Below, piece by piece: positions 1-8,500 of a DNA stretch of 9,306 nt; position 1 is the first letter of the stretch; every line of letters begins with the position of its first letter. Source of the DNA: Phycisphaerales bacterium (lineage in GTDB: Bacteria > Planctomycetota > Phycisphaerae > Sedimentisphaerales > Anaerobacaceae); assembly GCA_003533825.1 (NCBI GenBank), contig DQCG01000073.1, positions 1 through 9,306 on the forward strand. The letters are read 5' to 3'. The notes below the pieces were generated by a model. That model was not told the origin of the DNA. It made no database searches and saw nothing but the letters and a program-made list of their open reading frames with translations. The position numbers and the translations under genes are program-made.

Positions 1-1374
1 GAACTGCAAATAGATAAATCCCTGCTCGCTCGAAGGAGCAAAAACAGCCAGGTAAATAATCATCCCTACAACGATCCCGATGCGAACCGGCGCCAAATCA
101 AAAATCCATCGGAGCCGGGATTCATGCGCGAACTGGTAAAGCCAGACAATGAAAATCAGAACCAAAGCCCACACGGGGCAATTGGGATTCGCCCATCCGA
201 AGCTGAATATTCTTGTTATAATTACTCCAGCGTCACCGATGCTTTCGGCCCGGAAGAAAATCCACGCGAACGTTACGAAGGCGAACACGAGAAGCTGCTT
301 GACCAATTTCGGCACCTTATCCCTGTAGAACGTCGTCCTTTCCAGCTCCCGCGTCACAAAGCGCCCGAGAGCGTGCACCGCACCCCAGATAATGAACGTC
401 CAGGCCGCCCCGTGCCACAAGCCGGAAATCACCATTGTAATAAACATATTTCTGTACGTACCGAAAGTGCCTTTGCGGTTGCCGCCCAGCGGAATATAAA
501 CGTAATCCTTGAACCACGAGGAAAGGCTGATATGCCACCTCGCCCAGAAATCGCCCAGACCGGTCGCCAGGTATGGATTGTTGAAATTCAGCATCAGGTT
601 GAAGCCCATCATCCGCGCCACGCCCCGCGCCATGTCCGTATAGCCGCTGAAGTCGAAGTATATCTGCCAGCAGAAAAAAAACGTCGCCAGGATCAGCGTG
701 GGCGACTCATACTGCCCGGGAGCGGCGTAGATATTGTCAACATAAATTGACAAGTAATCGGCCAGGGCGACCTTTTTGAACAATCCCACAACGAACAGCG
801 ACAGGCCGTCAGCTATATCCTGCACTGAGACTATAGGTGCCCTGTGCATCTGGGGCAGCAGGTTCTTTGCCCGTTCGATCGGCCCTGCCAGAAGCCGGGG
901 AAACAGCGAGACAAAAGCCGCATAAGCGATGAGGCTCTTTTCCCTTTCCATGTTGCCGCGATAATAATCGATGGTATAGCTCATCGACTGAAAGACGTAG
1001 AACGATATACCAATCGGCAGGAGAAAACCGGGCTCGGGGATGGCGTACGAGATGTTAAATGACGACAACAGAGCGTTCAGGTTCTCGGTGACAAAGCCAG
1101 CGTATTTGAAGAAACCAAGCAGGCCGATGTTGTTGATAATGCTGACCGAAAGCCACATCTTTCTGCGCGGGCTTTTGGCCATCCTCGTAACCACGGTATA
1201 GTCGAGCAGCGTCGCATAGGCGATTAGAATCAGATACAGAGGATTGAAGCACGCGTAGAAGAAATAAGAGGCGGCCAAGAGCCACGGGAGTCTGAATCTG
1301 GTGCCTTTGAGGGCGAGATATACCGGGTAGACAACCAGGAAAAAAAGTGCGAAGGGCCAAGTGTGAAATAGCAT
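1..1374 (-). CDS. MBOAT-family membrane O-acyltransferase, AlgI-like (3' end outside window)
   Basis: This frame is open from the ATG at 1374 to the window edge, giving 458 codons without a stop. The product is a polytopic membrane protein, hydrophobic from residue 5 onward. Characteristic AlgI/DltB-type motifs are visible: LPIGISFYVFQ at 119-129, the FPRLLAGPIER block at 158-168, DFSGYTDMARG at 241-251, DFWARWHISLSSW at 275-287, YIPLGGNR at 293-300, and LWHGAAW at 319-325. His321 of LWHGAAW matches the invariant MBOAT catalytic histidine, and His281 is the second conserved one. WIFFRAES at 371-378 is also typical. The last visible residues, GFIYLQF, resemble the extreme C-terminus of AlgI proteins, so only a few codons should be missing. 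Known members move acetyl groups across the inner membrane onto exopolysaccharide or cell-wall polymers; the acceptor here cannot be read from sequence. The start lies 11 bases after the preceding stop with only a weak Shine-Dalgarno, which suggests translational coupling. Transcriptionally it is the last gene seen of the operon. Confidence 0.95.
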   Translation of the reverse strand, partial: MLFHTWPFALFFLVVYPVYLALKGTRFRLPWLLAASYFFYACFNPLYLILIAYATLLDYTVVTRMAKSPRRKMWLSVSIINNIGLLGFFKYAGFVTENLNALLSSFNISYAIPEPGFLLPIGISFYVFQSMSYTIDYYRGNMEREKSLIAYAAFVSLFPRLLAGPIERAKNLLPQMHRAPIVSVQDIADGLSLFVVGLFKKVALADYLSIYVDNIYAAPGQYESPTLILATFFFCWQIYFDFSGYTDMARGVARMMGFNLMLNFNNPYLATGLGDFWARWHISLSSWFKDYVYIPLGGNRKGTFGTYRNMFITMVISGLWHGAAWTFIIWGAVHALGRFVTRELERTTFYRDKVPKLVKQLLVFAFVTFAWIFFRAESIGDAGVIITRIFSFGWANPNCPVWALVLIFIVWLYQFAHESRLRWIFDLAPVRIGIVVGMIIYLAVFAPSSEQGFIYLQF

Positions 1375-1385
1375 CTCGTGACTTT

Positions 1386-3224
1386 CTATTGCATCAATAC
1401 GCGAATGTGTGCTTCGACCGAAGCGGCCAGACCGTCCAGGCCGTAGCCGCCTTCAAGAACGGAAACCAGCCGGCCCGCACAACACTTCTCGGCGATACCC
1501 TTGACGATCTGCGTCAGTTTCGCAAATCCCCGGTCGGTGACTCTCATGCCGCCGAGCAGATCGCCCTCGTGCGCGTCGAATCCGGCAGAGACGAGAATAA
1601 AGTCCGGTGCAAACGAAAAGGCCGCAGGTGTCAGTTTCTCTTCGAACTCTTTTACGTAGCGGTCATCTCCGGAACCGGCCGGCAGCGGGACGTTAATGTT
1701 GGTTTTCAGGCCTTTTCCGCTGCCCTGTTCGGCCTGGCTCCCACTGCCCGGATAGAACGGATACTGGTGGACGCTGAAGTACAGCACGTTCGGATCATCG
1801 TAAAACTCCGCCTGCGTTCCGTTGCCGTGGTGCACGTCCCAGTCCACGATTAGGACCTTCGGCAGGTTGTGTTTCTTTTGAATATACCGCGTGCCGATGG
1901 CTACGTTATTAAATATACAGAATCCCATCGCCCGATTTTCCATCGCATGGTGGCCGGGAGGGCGAACGGCACAGAAAGCATTAGTAACTTTCCGCTCCAT
2001 GACAGCGTCGATTGCATTTAGCACCCCCCCCGCCGCCATTACAGCAGCTTCATAAGACTTTCGCGATATCGGAACATCGCCTGTATCCAGATAACCGACG
2101 CCGTTCTCGGAGCTGCTTTTGGCCCGGTCGACGTACTCGGGTGCGTGAACCGTCTCGATCCAGTGCCGGTCGGCCGGCGAGGCTTTTATTTGGGCTAATT
2201 GAGAATAGAGTCCCTCATCTTTAAGCCGCTTGATTATCCGGACAAGTCTCTCGGAGCATTCCGGATGGCCGGGAGTGGTTTCGTGCTCGATGTATATATC
2301 ATCATAAAGAAGTCCCGTTTTGGCCGTGTTTTGCGTTTGTTTCTCACTATTCATTTTTTGCTCGCTTGATACATTGTCAGGTGCGTTTCTGACACACCTA
2401 AATCCGATGGCGTCACTTGCCAGGCACGTATCGTCGATGGATGGATCGCTCGAGCGATACGCCGACCGGCACGTCTCGGCGCTCGATTTCCAGGAACCGC
2501 CCCGCAGAACTCTTTCCTTTCCTTCTTTCGGGCCCCTTGGGTCTTTTTCGGGGCTTTGGCTGTAATAATTATCGGCATATAAATCATTACACCATTCCGC
2601 GACGTTTCCGTGCATGTCGAAAAGTCCCCAGGGATTGGGGGCCTTTTGCCCGCCTTTATGGGTCTTTCCGGATGAGTTGTCAACGCACCAGCCGAAGGTC
2701 CTCAGCTTCGCTTTATTGTTGCCAAAGCTGTACTCCGCGCTTGTTCCCGCCCGGCAGGCGTACTCCCATTCGGCCTCAGTGGGCAGCCTGTATCCGTTTG
2801 CGGCAAAGTTGCAATCCCAAGTTTCTTCATCATAGCACGGCTCAAGCCCTTCGGCAAGCGATCGCTCATTGCAGTATATCGCGGCGTCCGTCCAGTTGAT
2901 CTGCTCCAACGGATTATTCGGGTCTTTGAAGTGAGAAGGATCGGGCAGTTGATATTTTTTGAACTGATCCTGCGTCACTTCATAAACGTCCATCAAAAAC
3001 GGGCTTATCCATACTTTGTGCACGGGCTTTTCGTCGGAACCTCCCTTCTCGCTTCCCATCTCGAACCACCCGCCGGGAATAGCAACCATTTCGATTCCGG
3101 TTTTGGTCTTGACCACCGGAGGCTTGCCGCCGGCCTGCTCGCTGCGTCGGCAGCTAATGTTTACAGACGACATCAGCAACAGGCAAAAGAATCCTGTTGT
3201 CACTTGAGTCAATCGCATTCGCAT
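1386..3224 (-). CDS. Exported fusion protein: FGE-sulfatase-fold domain + class II-like histone deacetylase-family domain
   Basis: I chose the ATG at 3224 (612 aa) because AGGA lies 9 bases upstream and a signal peptide follows at once: MRMR, a hydrophobic stretch to about residue 24, then Cys25 and a polar linker. This looks like a lipoprotein, but the lipobox (VNIS-C) is atypical because Asn is at -3. An in-frame TTG at 3254 would add 10 residues and has no Shine-Dalgarno. Residues 43-280 form an FGE-sulfatase (SUMF/DUF323) fold with PGGWFEMGS at 50-58, RLPTEAEWEYACRAG at 146-160, GNVAEW at 206-211, RGGSW at 241-245 and IGFRCVR at 273-279. Of the two catalytic Cys of true formylglycine-generating enzymes, the first aligns with Ser247 and the second with Cys252, so that activity is unlikely. 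After a linker of about 20 residues, residues 303-612 form a full HDAC/AcuC/APAH-type domain: RPPGHH (His425, His426), zinc ligands Asp463, His465 and Asp550, and Tyr594 in EGGY. It should therefore be a zinc amidohydrolase that removes acetyl groups. The substrate is unknown. Confidence 0.9.
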   Translation of the reverse strand: MRMRLTQVTTGFFCLLLMSSVNISCRRSEQAGGKPPVVKTKTGIEMVAIPGGWFEMGSEKGGSDEKPVHKVWISPFLMDVYEVTQDQFKKYQLPDPSHFKDPNNPLEQINWTDAAIYCNERSLAEGLEPCYDEETWDCNFAANGYRLPTEAEWEYACRAGTSAEYSFGNNKAKLRTFGWCVDNSSGKTHKGGQKAPNPWGLFDMHGNVAEWCNDLYADNYYSQSPEKDPRGPKEGKERVLRGGSWKSSAETCRSAYRSSDPSIDDTCLASDAIGFRCVRNAPDNVSSEQKMNSEKQTQNTAKTGLLYDDIYIEHETTPGHPECSERLVRIIKRLKDEGLYSQLAQIKASPADRHWIETVHAPEYVDRAKSSSENGVGYLDTGDVPISRKSYEAAVMAAGGVLNAIDAVMERKVTNAFCAVRPPGHHAMENRAMGFCIFNNVAIGTRYIQKKHNLPKVLIVDWDVHHGNGTQAEFYDDPNVLYFSVHQYPFYPGSGSQAEQGSGKGLKTNINVPLPAGSGDDRYVKEFEEKLTPAAFSFAPDFILVSAGFDAHEGDLLGGMRVTDRGFAKLTQIVKGIAEKCCAGRLVSVLEGGYGLDGLAASVEAHIRVLMQ

Positions 3225-3257
3225 CGGCTCGATTCCTGAATAACTGCTTTTCAATTT

Positions 3258-4340
3258 TTAACGATTCGTCATCCGAACCGGGACCCAATCGGGCTCCTTG
3301 TTGTGGTTTCCGTCGGCGGTAATTACTACCCACTTACCGGACAGATCGGTGACGCAGATATTCCAGCCCGGCGCTTTGCCGCCGACCATTTCAACGGCTT
3401 TGGGACCAGAACTGAATGCAAGATATTTCCCATCAGGTGAGAAATCTGTGTGATAAACTTCATATTCTTTTTGACATTTAACAACCCGGCGAACATTAGT
3501 CACCTGGGGCTCTCCTGATGCAAGGTCGATATCGGCCGTACATAAATCCCAGTCGGTCAATCCCCATGTAATCCTTTTGCCATCCGGGCCAAACTCCGCC
3601 CTGCAGCCTGTGACGCCAAACTTAGTCAAATCATAAATATTTGTTCCATCGGCCTTGAACGCCAGTATGGCATGTTTGAAATTCATTCCTCCGTGTACAG
3701 TGGCAAGAAACCACCGGCCGTCCGGCGACCAGGAAATATTATAAAGATGATACAAATTCTTATTTCGATGTTCTCTGTGTTTCCGGGTCTGAAGGTCATA
3801 AAGGAAAAGTCCCTTCGTGGCATAGTCTTTGATATTGTATCGTTCAAATTCGCCCGGCAGGTATGCGATTGTTTTTCCGTCAGGACTCCAACAGGGTTGG
3901 CGGGCATTGTCGGCTACTTTGGTCCGCCCGGTTCCGTCGATGTTCATGTAATAGACATTCCTGACCTTCTTGTCTTCTACAATCTCATCGGCAACACAGC
4001 AGACCTTCGTGCCATCAGGCGATGCGTGAGGATACATCTCGTCCGCGTCGGGAGTATTGGTTAGATTCACCGGATCGGAGCCGTCGGCATTTATCAGGTA
4101 CAGCTCCCAGTTTTCCTTGCCGTTGGTTTTACGAAAGGTTTCATACACGATCTTGCAGCCGATTTCCTTCAACTTCAGTTCGGCTTTAGGCGAAGGAGTT
4201 ATTGCGACTTTCAGCTCACCTTCAGATTGCGACCGGCAGAAAGCTTTGTCTGCCGGAAAGAGACCCGGCAGTAGAGAAAGCAGAACACATATACTCAGTA
4301 CAGACAACCCACGTTTTGTAGCGCAAAATCTATTTGTCAT
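3258..4340 (-). CDS. Secreted PD40/TolB-like beta-propeller protein (paralogue 2)
   Basis: This is a 360-residue protein with a signal peptide (basic MTNRFCATKR, then hydrophobic residues to about 30). The body is made of PD40/WD40-like propeller blades. SPDG-type blade motifs occur at 107-110, 152-155, 205-208, 251-254 (GPDG) and 301-304. It begins with NADGSDPVNLT near 84-94 and ends in KEPDWVP. PD40 blades are known from TolB and from many secreted PVC-group proteins, where they usually serve binding or scaffolding; no catalytic site is evident here. It is a tandem duplicate of the upstream gene: I count 154 identical of 250 ungapped positions (61-310), including conserved Cys150, Cys246, Cys267, Cys289 and Cys329. 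The start is supported by AAGGAG five bases upstream; this Shine-Dalgarno overlaps the stop codon of the preceding gene, so the two are almost certainly co-transcribed and coupled. The next gene (FGE-HDAC) starts 33 bases downstream. The ligand is unknown. Confidence 0.9.
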   Translation of the reverse strand: MTNRFCATKRGLSVLSICVLLSLLPGLFPADKAFCRSQSEGELKVAITPSPKAELKLKEIGCKIVYETFRKTNGKENWELYLINADGSDPVNLTNTPDADEMYPHASPDGTKVCCVADEIVEDKKVRNVYYMNIDGTGRTKVADNARQPCWSPDGKTIAYLPGEFERYNIKDYATKGLFLYDLQTRKHREHRNKNLYHLYNISWSPDGRWFLATVHGGMNFKHAILAFKADGTNIYDLTKFGVTGCRAEFGPDGKRITWGLTDWDLCTADIDLASGEPQVTNVRRVVKCQKEYEVYHTDFSPDGKYLAFSSGPKAVEMVGGKAPGWNICVTDLSGKWVVITADGNHNKEPDWVPVRMTNR

Positions 4341-4345
4341 TGTAT

Positions 4346-4351
4346 CTCCTT
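4346..4351 (-). promoter_or_regulatory. Shine-Dalgarno AAGGAG overlapping the upstream stop codon
   Basis: AAGGAG lies 5 bases before the ATG at 4340. Its first base is the first base on the plus strand of the TAA stop (4351-4353) of the preceding propeller gene. The overlap fixes the start of the second propeller and argues for coupled translation. Confidence 0.75.
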
Positions 4352-5439
4352 TACTTTGAGGCCGTTGGTGGAATCGGAATCCAATCGGGTTCTTTGTTGT
4401 GGTAGCCGTCCGTGGTAATTTTGACCCATTTCCCTGACAGGTCGGTTACGCAGATATTCCAGCCCCTCGCCCGGCCGCCCACCTGCTGTCCGCCGCTGGA
4501 AGGACCGAAGCTGAACGTGATATACCTGCTGTCCGGCGAGAAATCGACGTAATAGACTTTCGCCGCACGCAGGCATTTGACAATTTTCGTTACATTAGAA
4601 ATCCTGGGCTCGCTGCCTGTCAGGTCGATATCGGCAACACACAAATCCCAGTCAGTTTCACCCCATGTCATTTTTTTGCCGTCGAGACTGATCTCCGGTC
4701 TACATCCCCTTACCCCCCACTTCTCCAGGTCAAATACCCGTATCCCTTTGGCGTCAAAAGCCAGAATCGTGTCGCTGTAGCCCATACCGCCATGTACGAC
4801 ACCGAAAAACCACTTGCCGTCGGGCGACCAGCAAATCGCGTAAATGTGGTGCAAAGATGTGTTTGGATGAGGTTTATGCTGCCGGCTCTCAAGGTCGTAA
4901 ATGATAAGTTCCGATGTCGCATACTCTCTCGTACTATATCGCTCGTACTCTCCCCTCAGATACGCAATCTTTTTACCATCGGGACTCCAGCACGGCTGGC
5001 GGGCATTGGTGGCGATTTTGACCCTGTCTGTCCCGTCGATATTCATGTAATAGACACTGCGAACCCTTCTTCTTCCTCTTCCTTCATCAACAACGAAACT
5101 GATTTTCGTGCCGTCGGGAGAGGCGTGCGGATACATCTCATTCAAGTCGGGCGTTTGGGTAAGGTTGACCGGGCTGGAGCCGTCCGCATTCATTTGGTAC
5201 AGCTCCCAGTTCTCTTTGCCATCGGTTTTACGATAGGTTTCGAACAATATCTTAAAAGGGATTTCCTCAAGATTCAAAGTCCCTTTCGGATAGGGCATTT
5301 TTTTCAACCTTCGCTCATTTGGGATTTGCGGCCCGCAAAGTGCATCATTTATTACACCCAAAGGCAGCAACAAATACAAAATAAAGACGATGCCTGCTCC
5401 AAATAACGTTCTTCTTGTGATGCCGTGTTGCCTGCCCAT
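4351..5439 (-). CDS. Secreted PD40/TolB-like beta-propeller protein (paralogue 1)
   Basis: This is a 362-residue protein with an N-terminal export signal: MGRQHGITRR, then a strongly hydrophobic stretch to about residue 30. The TRRTLF sequence resembles a twin-arginine motif but is not a full consensus; its paralogue lacks the arginine pair, so Tat export is only a possibility. The mature part contains PD40 blades with motifs at 107-110 (SPDG), 152-155 (SPDG), 205-208 (SPDG), 252-254 (LDGK region) and 301-304 (SPDS). It ends with KEPDWIP. Residue numbering matches the neighbouring paralogue without gaps to about 311, and one extra residue follows. The start is supported by GAGG four bases upstream. 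It is the first gene of the four-gene run 5439-1, preceded by a plausible promoter at 5485-5512. The role is probably ligand or protein binding in the cell envelope; nothing indicates an enzymatic activity. Confidence 0.9.
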   Translation of the reverse strand: MGRQHGITRRTLFGAGIVFILYLLLPLGVINDALCGPQIPNERRLKKMPYPKGTLNLEEIPFKILFETYRKTDGKENWELYQMNADGSSPVNLTQTPDLNEMYPHASPDGTKISFVVDEGRGRRRVRSVYYMNIDGTDRVKIATNARQPCWSPDGKKIAYLRGEYERYSTREYATSELIIYDLESRQHKPHPNTSLHHIYAICWSPDGKWFFGVVHGGMGYSDTILAFDAKGIRVFDLEKWGVRGCRPEISLDGKKMTWGETDWDLCVADIDLTGSEPRISNVTKIVKCLRAAKVYYVDFSPDSRYITFSFGPSSGGQQVGGRARGWNICVTDLSGKWVKITTDGYHNKEPDWIPIPPTASK

Positions 5440-5593
5440 ATAACCTCATTCCAACGAACTATATATACCTACCTCTCGCAAACAAGTATATTGAATTCGA
5501 TACAAAAAGCAAGAAAACAATCGCATTAGAAGTGCAAACAGCCGGACCGAATGAACCGGAACATTAAAAATACGTTTTCGGCACAAGAAAATC
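5440..5593 (-). promoter_or_regulatory. Intergenic region between the repeat protein and the propeller/HDAC/MBOAT operon
   Basis: This is the only sizeable gap between genes. It is AT-rich compared with its flanks and holds a candidate promoter (5485-5512) and the Shine-Dalgarno for the first propeller gene (about 5444-5447). I found no stable GC hairpin followed by a T run, so no convincing intrinsic terminator for the upstream repeat-protein gene is visible. Partial read-through into the operon is therefore possible. Confidence 0.5.
5485..5512 (-). promoter_or_regulatory. Candidate sigma70-type promoter for the operon
   Basis: On the minus strand TTGCTT (5507-5512) is followed after 16 bases by TATACT (5485-5490). 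The -10 matches the consensus at 5 of 6 positions, while the -35 matches at only 3 of 6. Transcription would start near 5478 and give a leader of about 38 bases before the ATG at 5439. The surrounding DNA is AT-rich, which raises the chance of a fortuitous match. Confidence 0.35.
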
Positions 5594-8500
5594 CTAATCA
5601 GAGAGCAGCATCGCTGTAAATCTGCGTCTTCGCATTCCTTTGGTGTCCTGCTTCTGCAAAAGCCAAGTGCTAAATAAGATACCAATGCCGGCCAGCAAAC
5701 TCGCACCAGGAACGGGAACAACACTGGTAATCACCACGTCGTTGCCTGTATGACCCACGTAGCTTATGCTGAATTGATAATACGAGCCAAGATACCCCGT
5801 AGAAAACAGGGAACCCTCGGGAAGTCCTGCAAAGGTTCCGCTAATCAGGTCCCAGTCGATTACGTCATTATTTTCCAGGATAATAAACTCATCGCCAATC
5901 TGAGGGGCGAATCCAAGCTCCACATCCAGAATTCCTCCGATGCCGAGATCGGCGTTGAGGTTGACTGTACCGTTTACGAACAACTGGTCGTACTCAGAAC
6001 CGGCTATAAGCCCAAATAGCTCGATTTCCAGCGTGCCTTTTGACGCGAGACGATAGTCACCGTTGATCGTCGCGATCCCCGCTAAAGAGGTATCGAAAGG
6101 CGAAAAGCCCGGCGCCAGCGTTCCACCCTGCTGGTCCAGAGAACCGCTTTCTAAATATGTGTTAAATGTCCCAATGCCCAATCGTCCTTCAGTGAAATTG
6201 AACGTCCCCCCGGCTCCCATGTTGATAGTCTCTACTGTTAACAAACCTCCGGCCATATCCACCGTCCCGGTGGCATCGGGTCCCACGCCAATGTTGGCAG
6301 TTGTCGCAGTTATTGTGCTGCCCGGGCCCGTGTTGAGAGTGCCCGTTACCGTGCTGCCTGTCCAACCAGGTGCTCGTCGCCCGACATTCAACTCGCTCAG
6401 ATGAAATTCGGCAGTACCCTCCGTGGCATCCAACAGCCCCGTAGCGCTGCCGTCATGCTTGTAATATACATTCGTATATCCTTCCCTTCCGACATTGACG
6501 ACCGCCAGGTCATCGACAGTGCCAACACGCAGGGTGGAATTACTGCCCAACTTCAGCTTGCCGTTAGCCGAGTTTGAGAGGCTGCTGCTGGCCTTGATAC
6601 CTATCGAAAGTTCGTCGGCAATGTGGGCCTCGAAAGTCGGATTCTCCTTCGTGAAATCAAGATCAGCGCTCGACGCTCCGGGGGCCCCGTTGTCATGATA
6701 GCTGATGCCTAAGAAAGAGATCGGATCGTCCTGCGTGCCCAGTCTAAATGTCCCGCCCTCTGACACATTCAACTTGCCCGTGCTCCCGCCGCGGCCAAAA
6801 TAGACCTTGTCGGCGTCAATCGCCTCGGTCTGGTTCCATTCCAACGTTCCGGTGGCCGTGCTCTTGTTGTCAATTCCCCCGTAGCCGATATCCCACCCGA
6901 CATTCAACTCACTCAAGTGCAGATCAACAGTGGCGGCATCATCGATTGCGGTAAATTTCCCCGTCGCGTCGCCGAGATGGCCTTCGTTCATTCCAATGTT
7001 CACCACCGCAGGGGTATCTGTCGTACCTACGTGGAGAGTGGAATTACTGCTCAACGTCAGGCTCCCGTTCGCCGAATCTTTTCCGCTTTGGTTCGTCTTG
7101 CGTCCGATCGAAAGATCGCTACCTATGTGGGCCTCGAAGACCGGATCGGTCACCGTAAAATCGAGATGAGCATTCGAGGTGCCTTCTCCGCCCGTATCAT
7201 TGTAGCTGATGGCCAGCATGGAAACCGGATCGGCCGCCGAGCCCAGCTTCAATGTTCCATATTTGGGGACTTCCAGAATTCCCTCAGTCGAACCGCCGCG
7301 ACCGAAATAGACATTTGTCGCATCCAGCACCTGGTCCTCCTGGTCCCACTTTAATGTGCCCGTTACCGTGCTGTCGCCCCACATCCCCATTCCGTACCCG
7401 ACATTCAACTCGCTCAGATGAAAATCGGCAGTACCCTGCGTGGCATCCAACACTCCAGTAGCGCCACCGACAAGATCAGCATACTTGTATATGGTATGTC
7501 CCTGCATTCCAATATTGATAACCGCCGGATCATTGGCAGTGCCAACATGCAGGATGGAATTACTGCCCAACTTCAGACTGCCGTTAGCCGTGGTGGAGGT
7601 ATTTAGGTTGGTCTTGCGACCTATGGAAAGATCGTCACCGATGTACGCCTCGAAGAAGGGATCGTTCACGCTCAGGTCAAGATGAGCAGTCGAGGTTCCC
7701 CGGTTTATGGTGTCATGATAGCTGATGCCCAGGAAAGAGACCGACTTATACTTATCGCCCAGTTTGAACGTCTCTCCTGCTTGCACGTCCAGAATCCCCT
7801 TACTACTGCCGCCGCGGCCGAAATAGACCTTTTTGGCGTGAATCGCCTCGGTCTGGTTCCACTCCAACGTCCCTGTGGCGAGGCCTCCGCTAGACGTGCC
7901 CCCGCCGGTATGACGTCCGACATTAAGCTCGCTTAGATTCAGGCGAACATCCGAAGTATCGTCGGTGGCACTAAACAGTCCCAGCGCTTCGCCGGCAGCG
8001 GATGAATTCAATCCAATGTTCATCGTCGCCGGCGCGTCGGTCGTGCCTACGTAGAGGCTGGAACTGCCTCTCACGGTCACGGTTCCGTTCGCCGGGCCCG
8101 AGCCGTTGCCCGCCTGGTGTCCGATCCAAAGGTCATCCTTTATAGTCAACAGCCCTCCGTCCATGTCCACGGTACCCGTGGCATGCGTTCCCACGCCTAC
8201 TTTGGCAGTTGCTGTGGTTATGTTGGTGCCCAGCCCTGTCCGCAGAGTGCCCGTTGCTCTGCTCTTGTCGTGGCCCGCCGTTCCCAGCCCGATATTCAGC
8301 TCACTCAGGTTAAAATTAGCAGTACCAAGTGTGGCATCCAACAGCCCGGCAGCTCTGCCGTCAGTAGGATAAATGTACGTGGCGAATCCTTCTCTTCCAA
8401 TATTGACGACCGCCAGATCATCTGCGGTGCCGACATTCAGAGTCGAACCCTCGCCCAACGTCAGAGTACCGTCGGCTATAGCTGAGAAACTATCGCTGGT

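Noticed and set aside
124..750. Plus-strand open frame of 208 codons
   Set aside because: It lies antisense within the MBOAT gene, has low-complexity charged composition and no recognisable domain. The minus strand carries clear MBOAT motifs throughout.
1386..2294. HDAC domain as an AcuC acetoin-utilisation gene
   Set aside because: The motifs fit class II-like HDACs generally, but no acetoin or acetyl-CoA synthetase genes are nearby and the domain is exported, so a specific acuC call is not justified.
3225..3254. TTG start 10 codons upstream for the FGE-HDAC protein
   Set aside because: There is no Shine-Dalgarno before it, while the ATG at 3224 has AGGA at good spacing and opens directly into a signal peptide.
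4792..5406. Plus-strand open frame of 204 codons
   Set aside because: It is an exact antisense shadow of the first propeller gene. The paralogue shows a similar but shorter shadow (3672-4064), as expected from mirrored codon usage.
5520..5570. Possible terminator hairpin (CCGG...CCGG) after the repeat-protein gene
   Set aside because: The stem is only four base pairs around a ten-base loop and no T run follows immediately.
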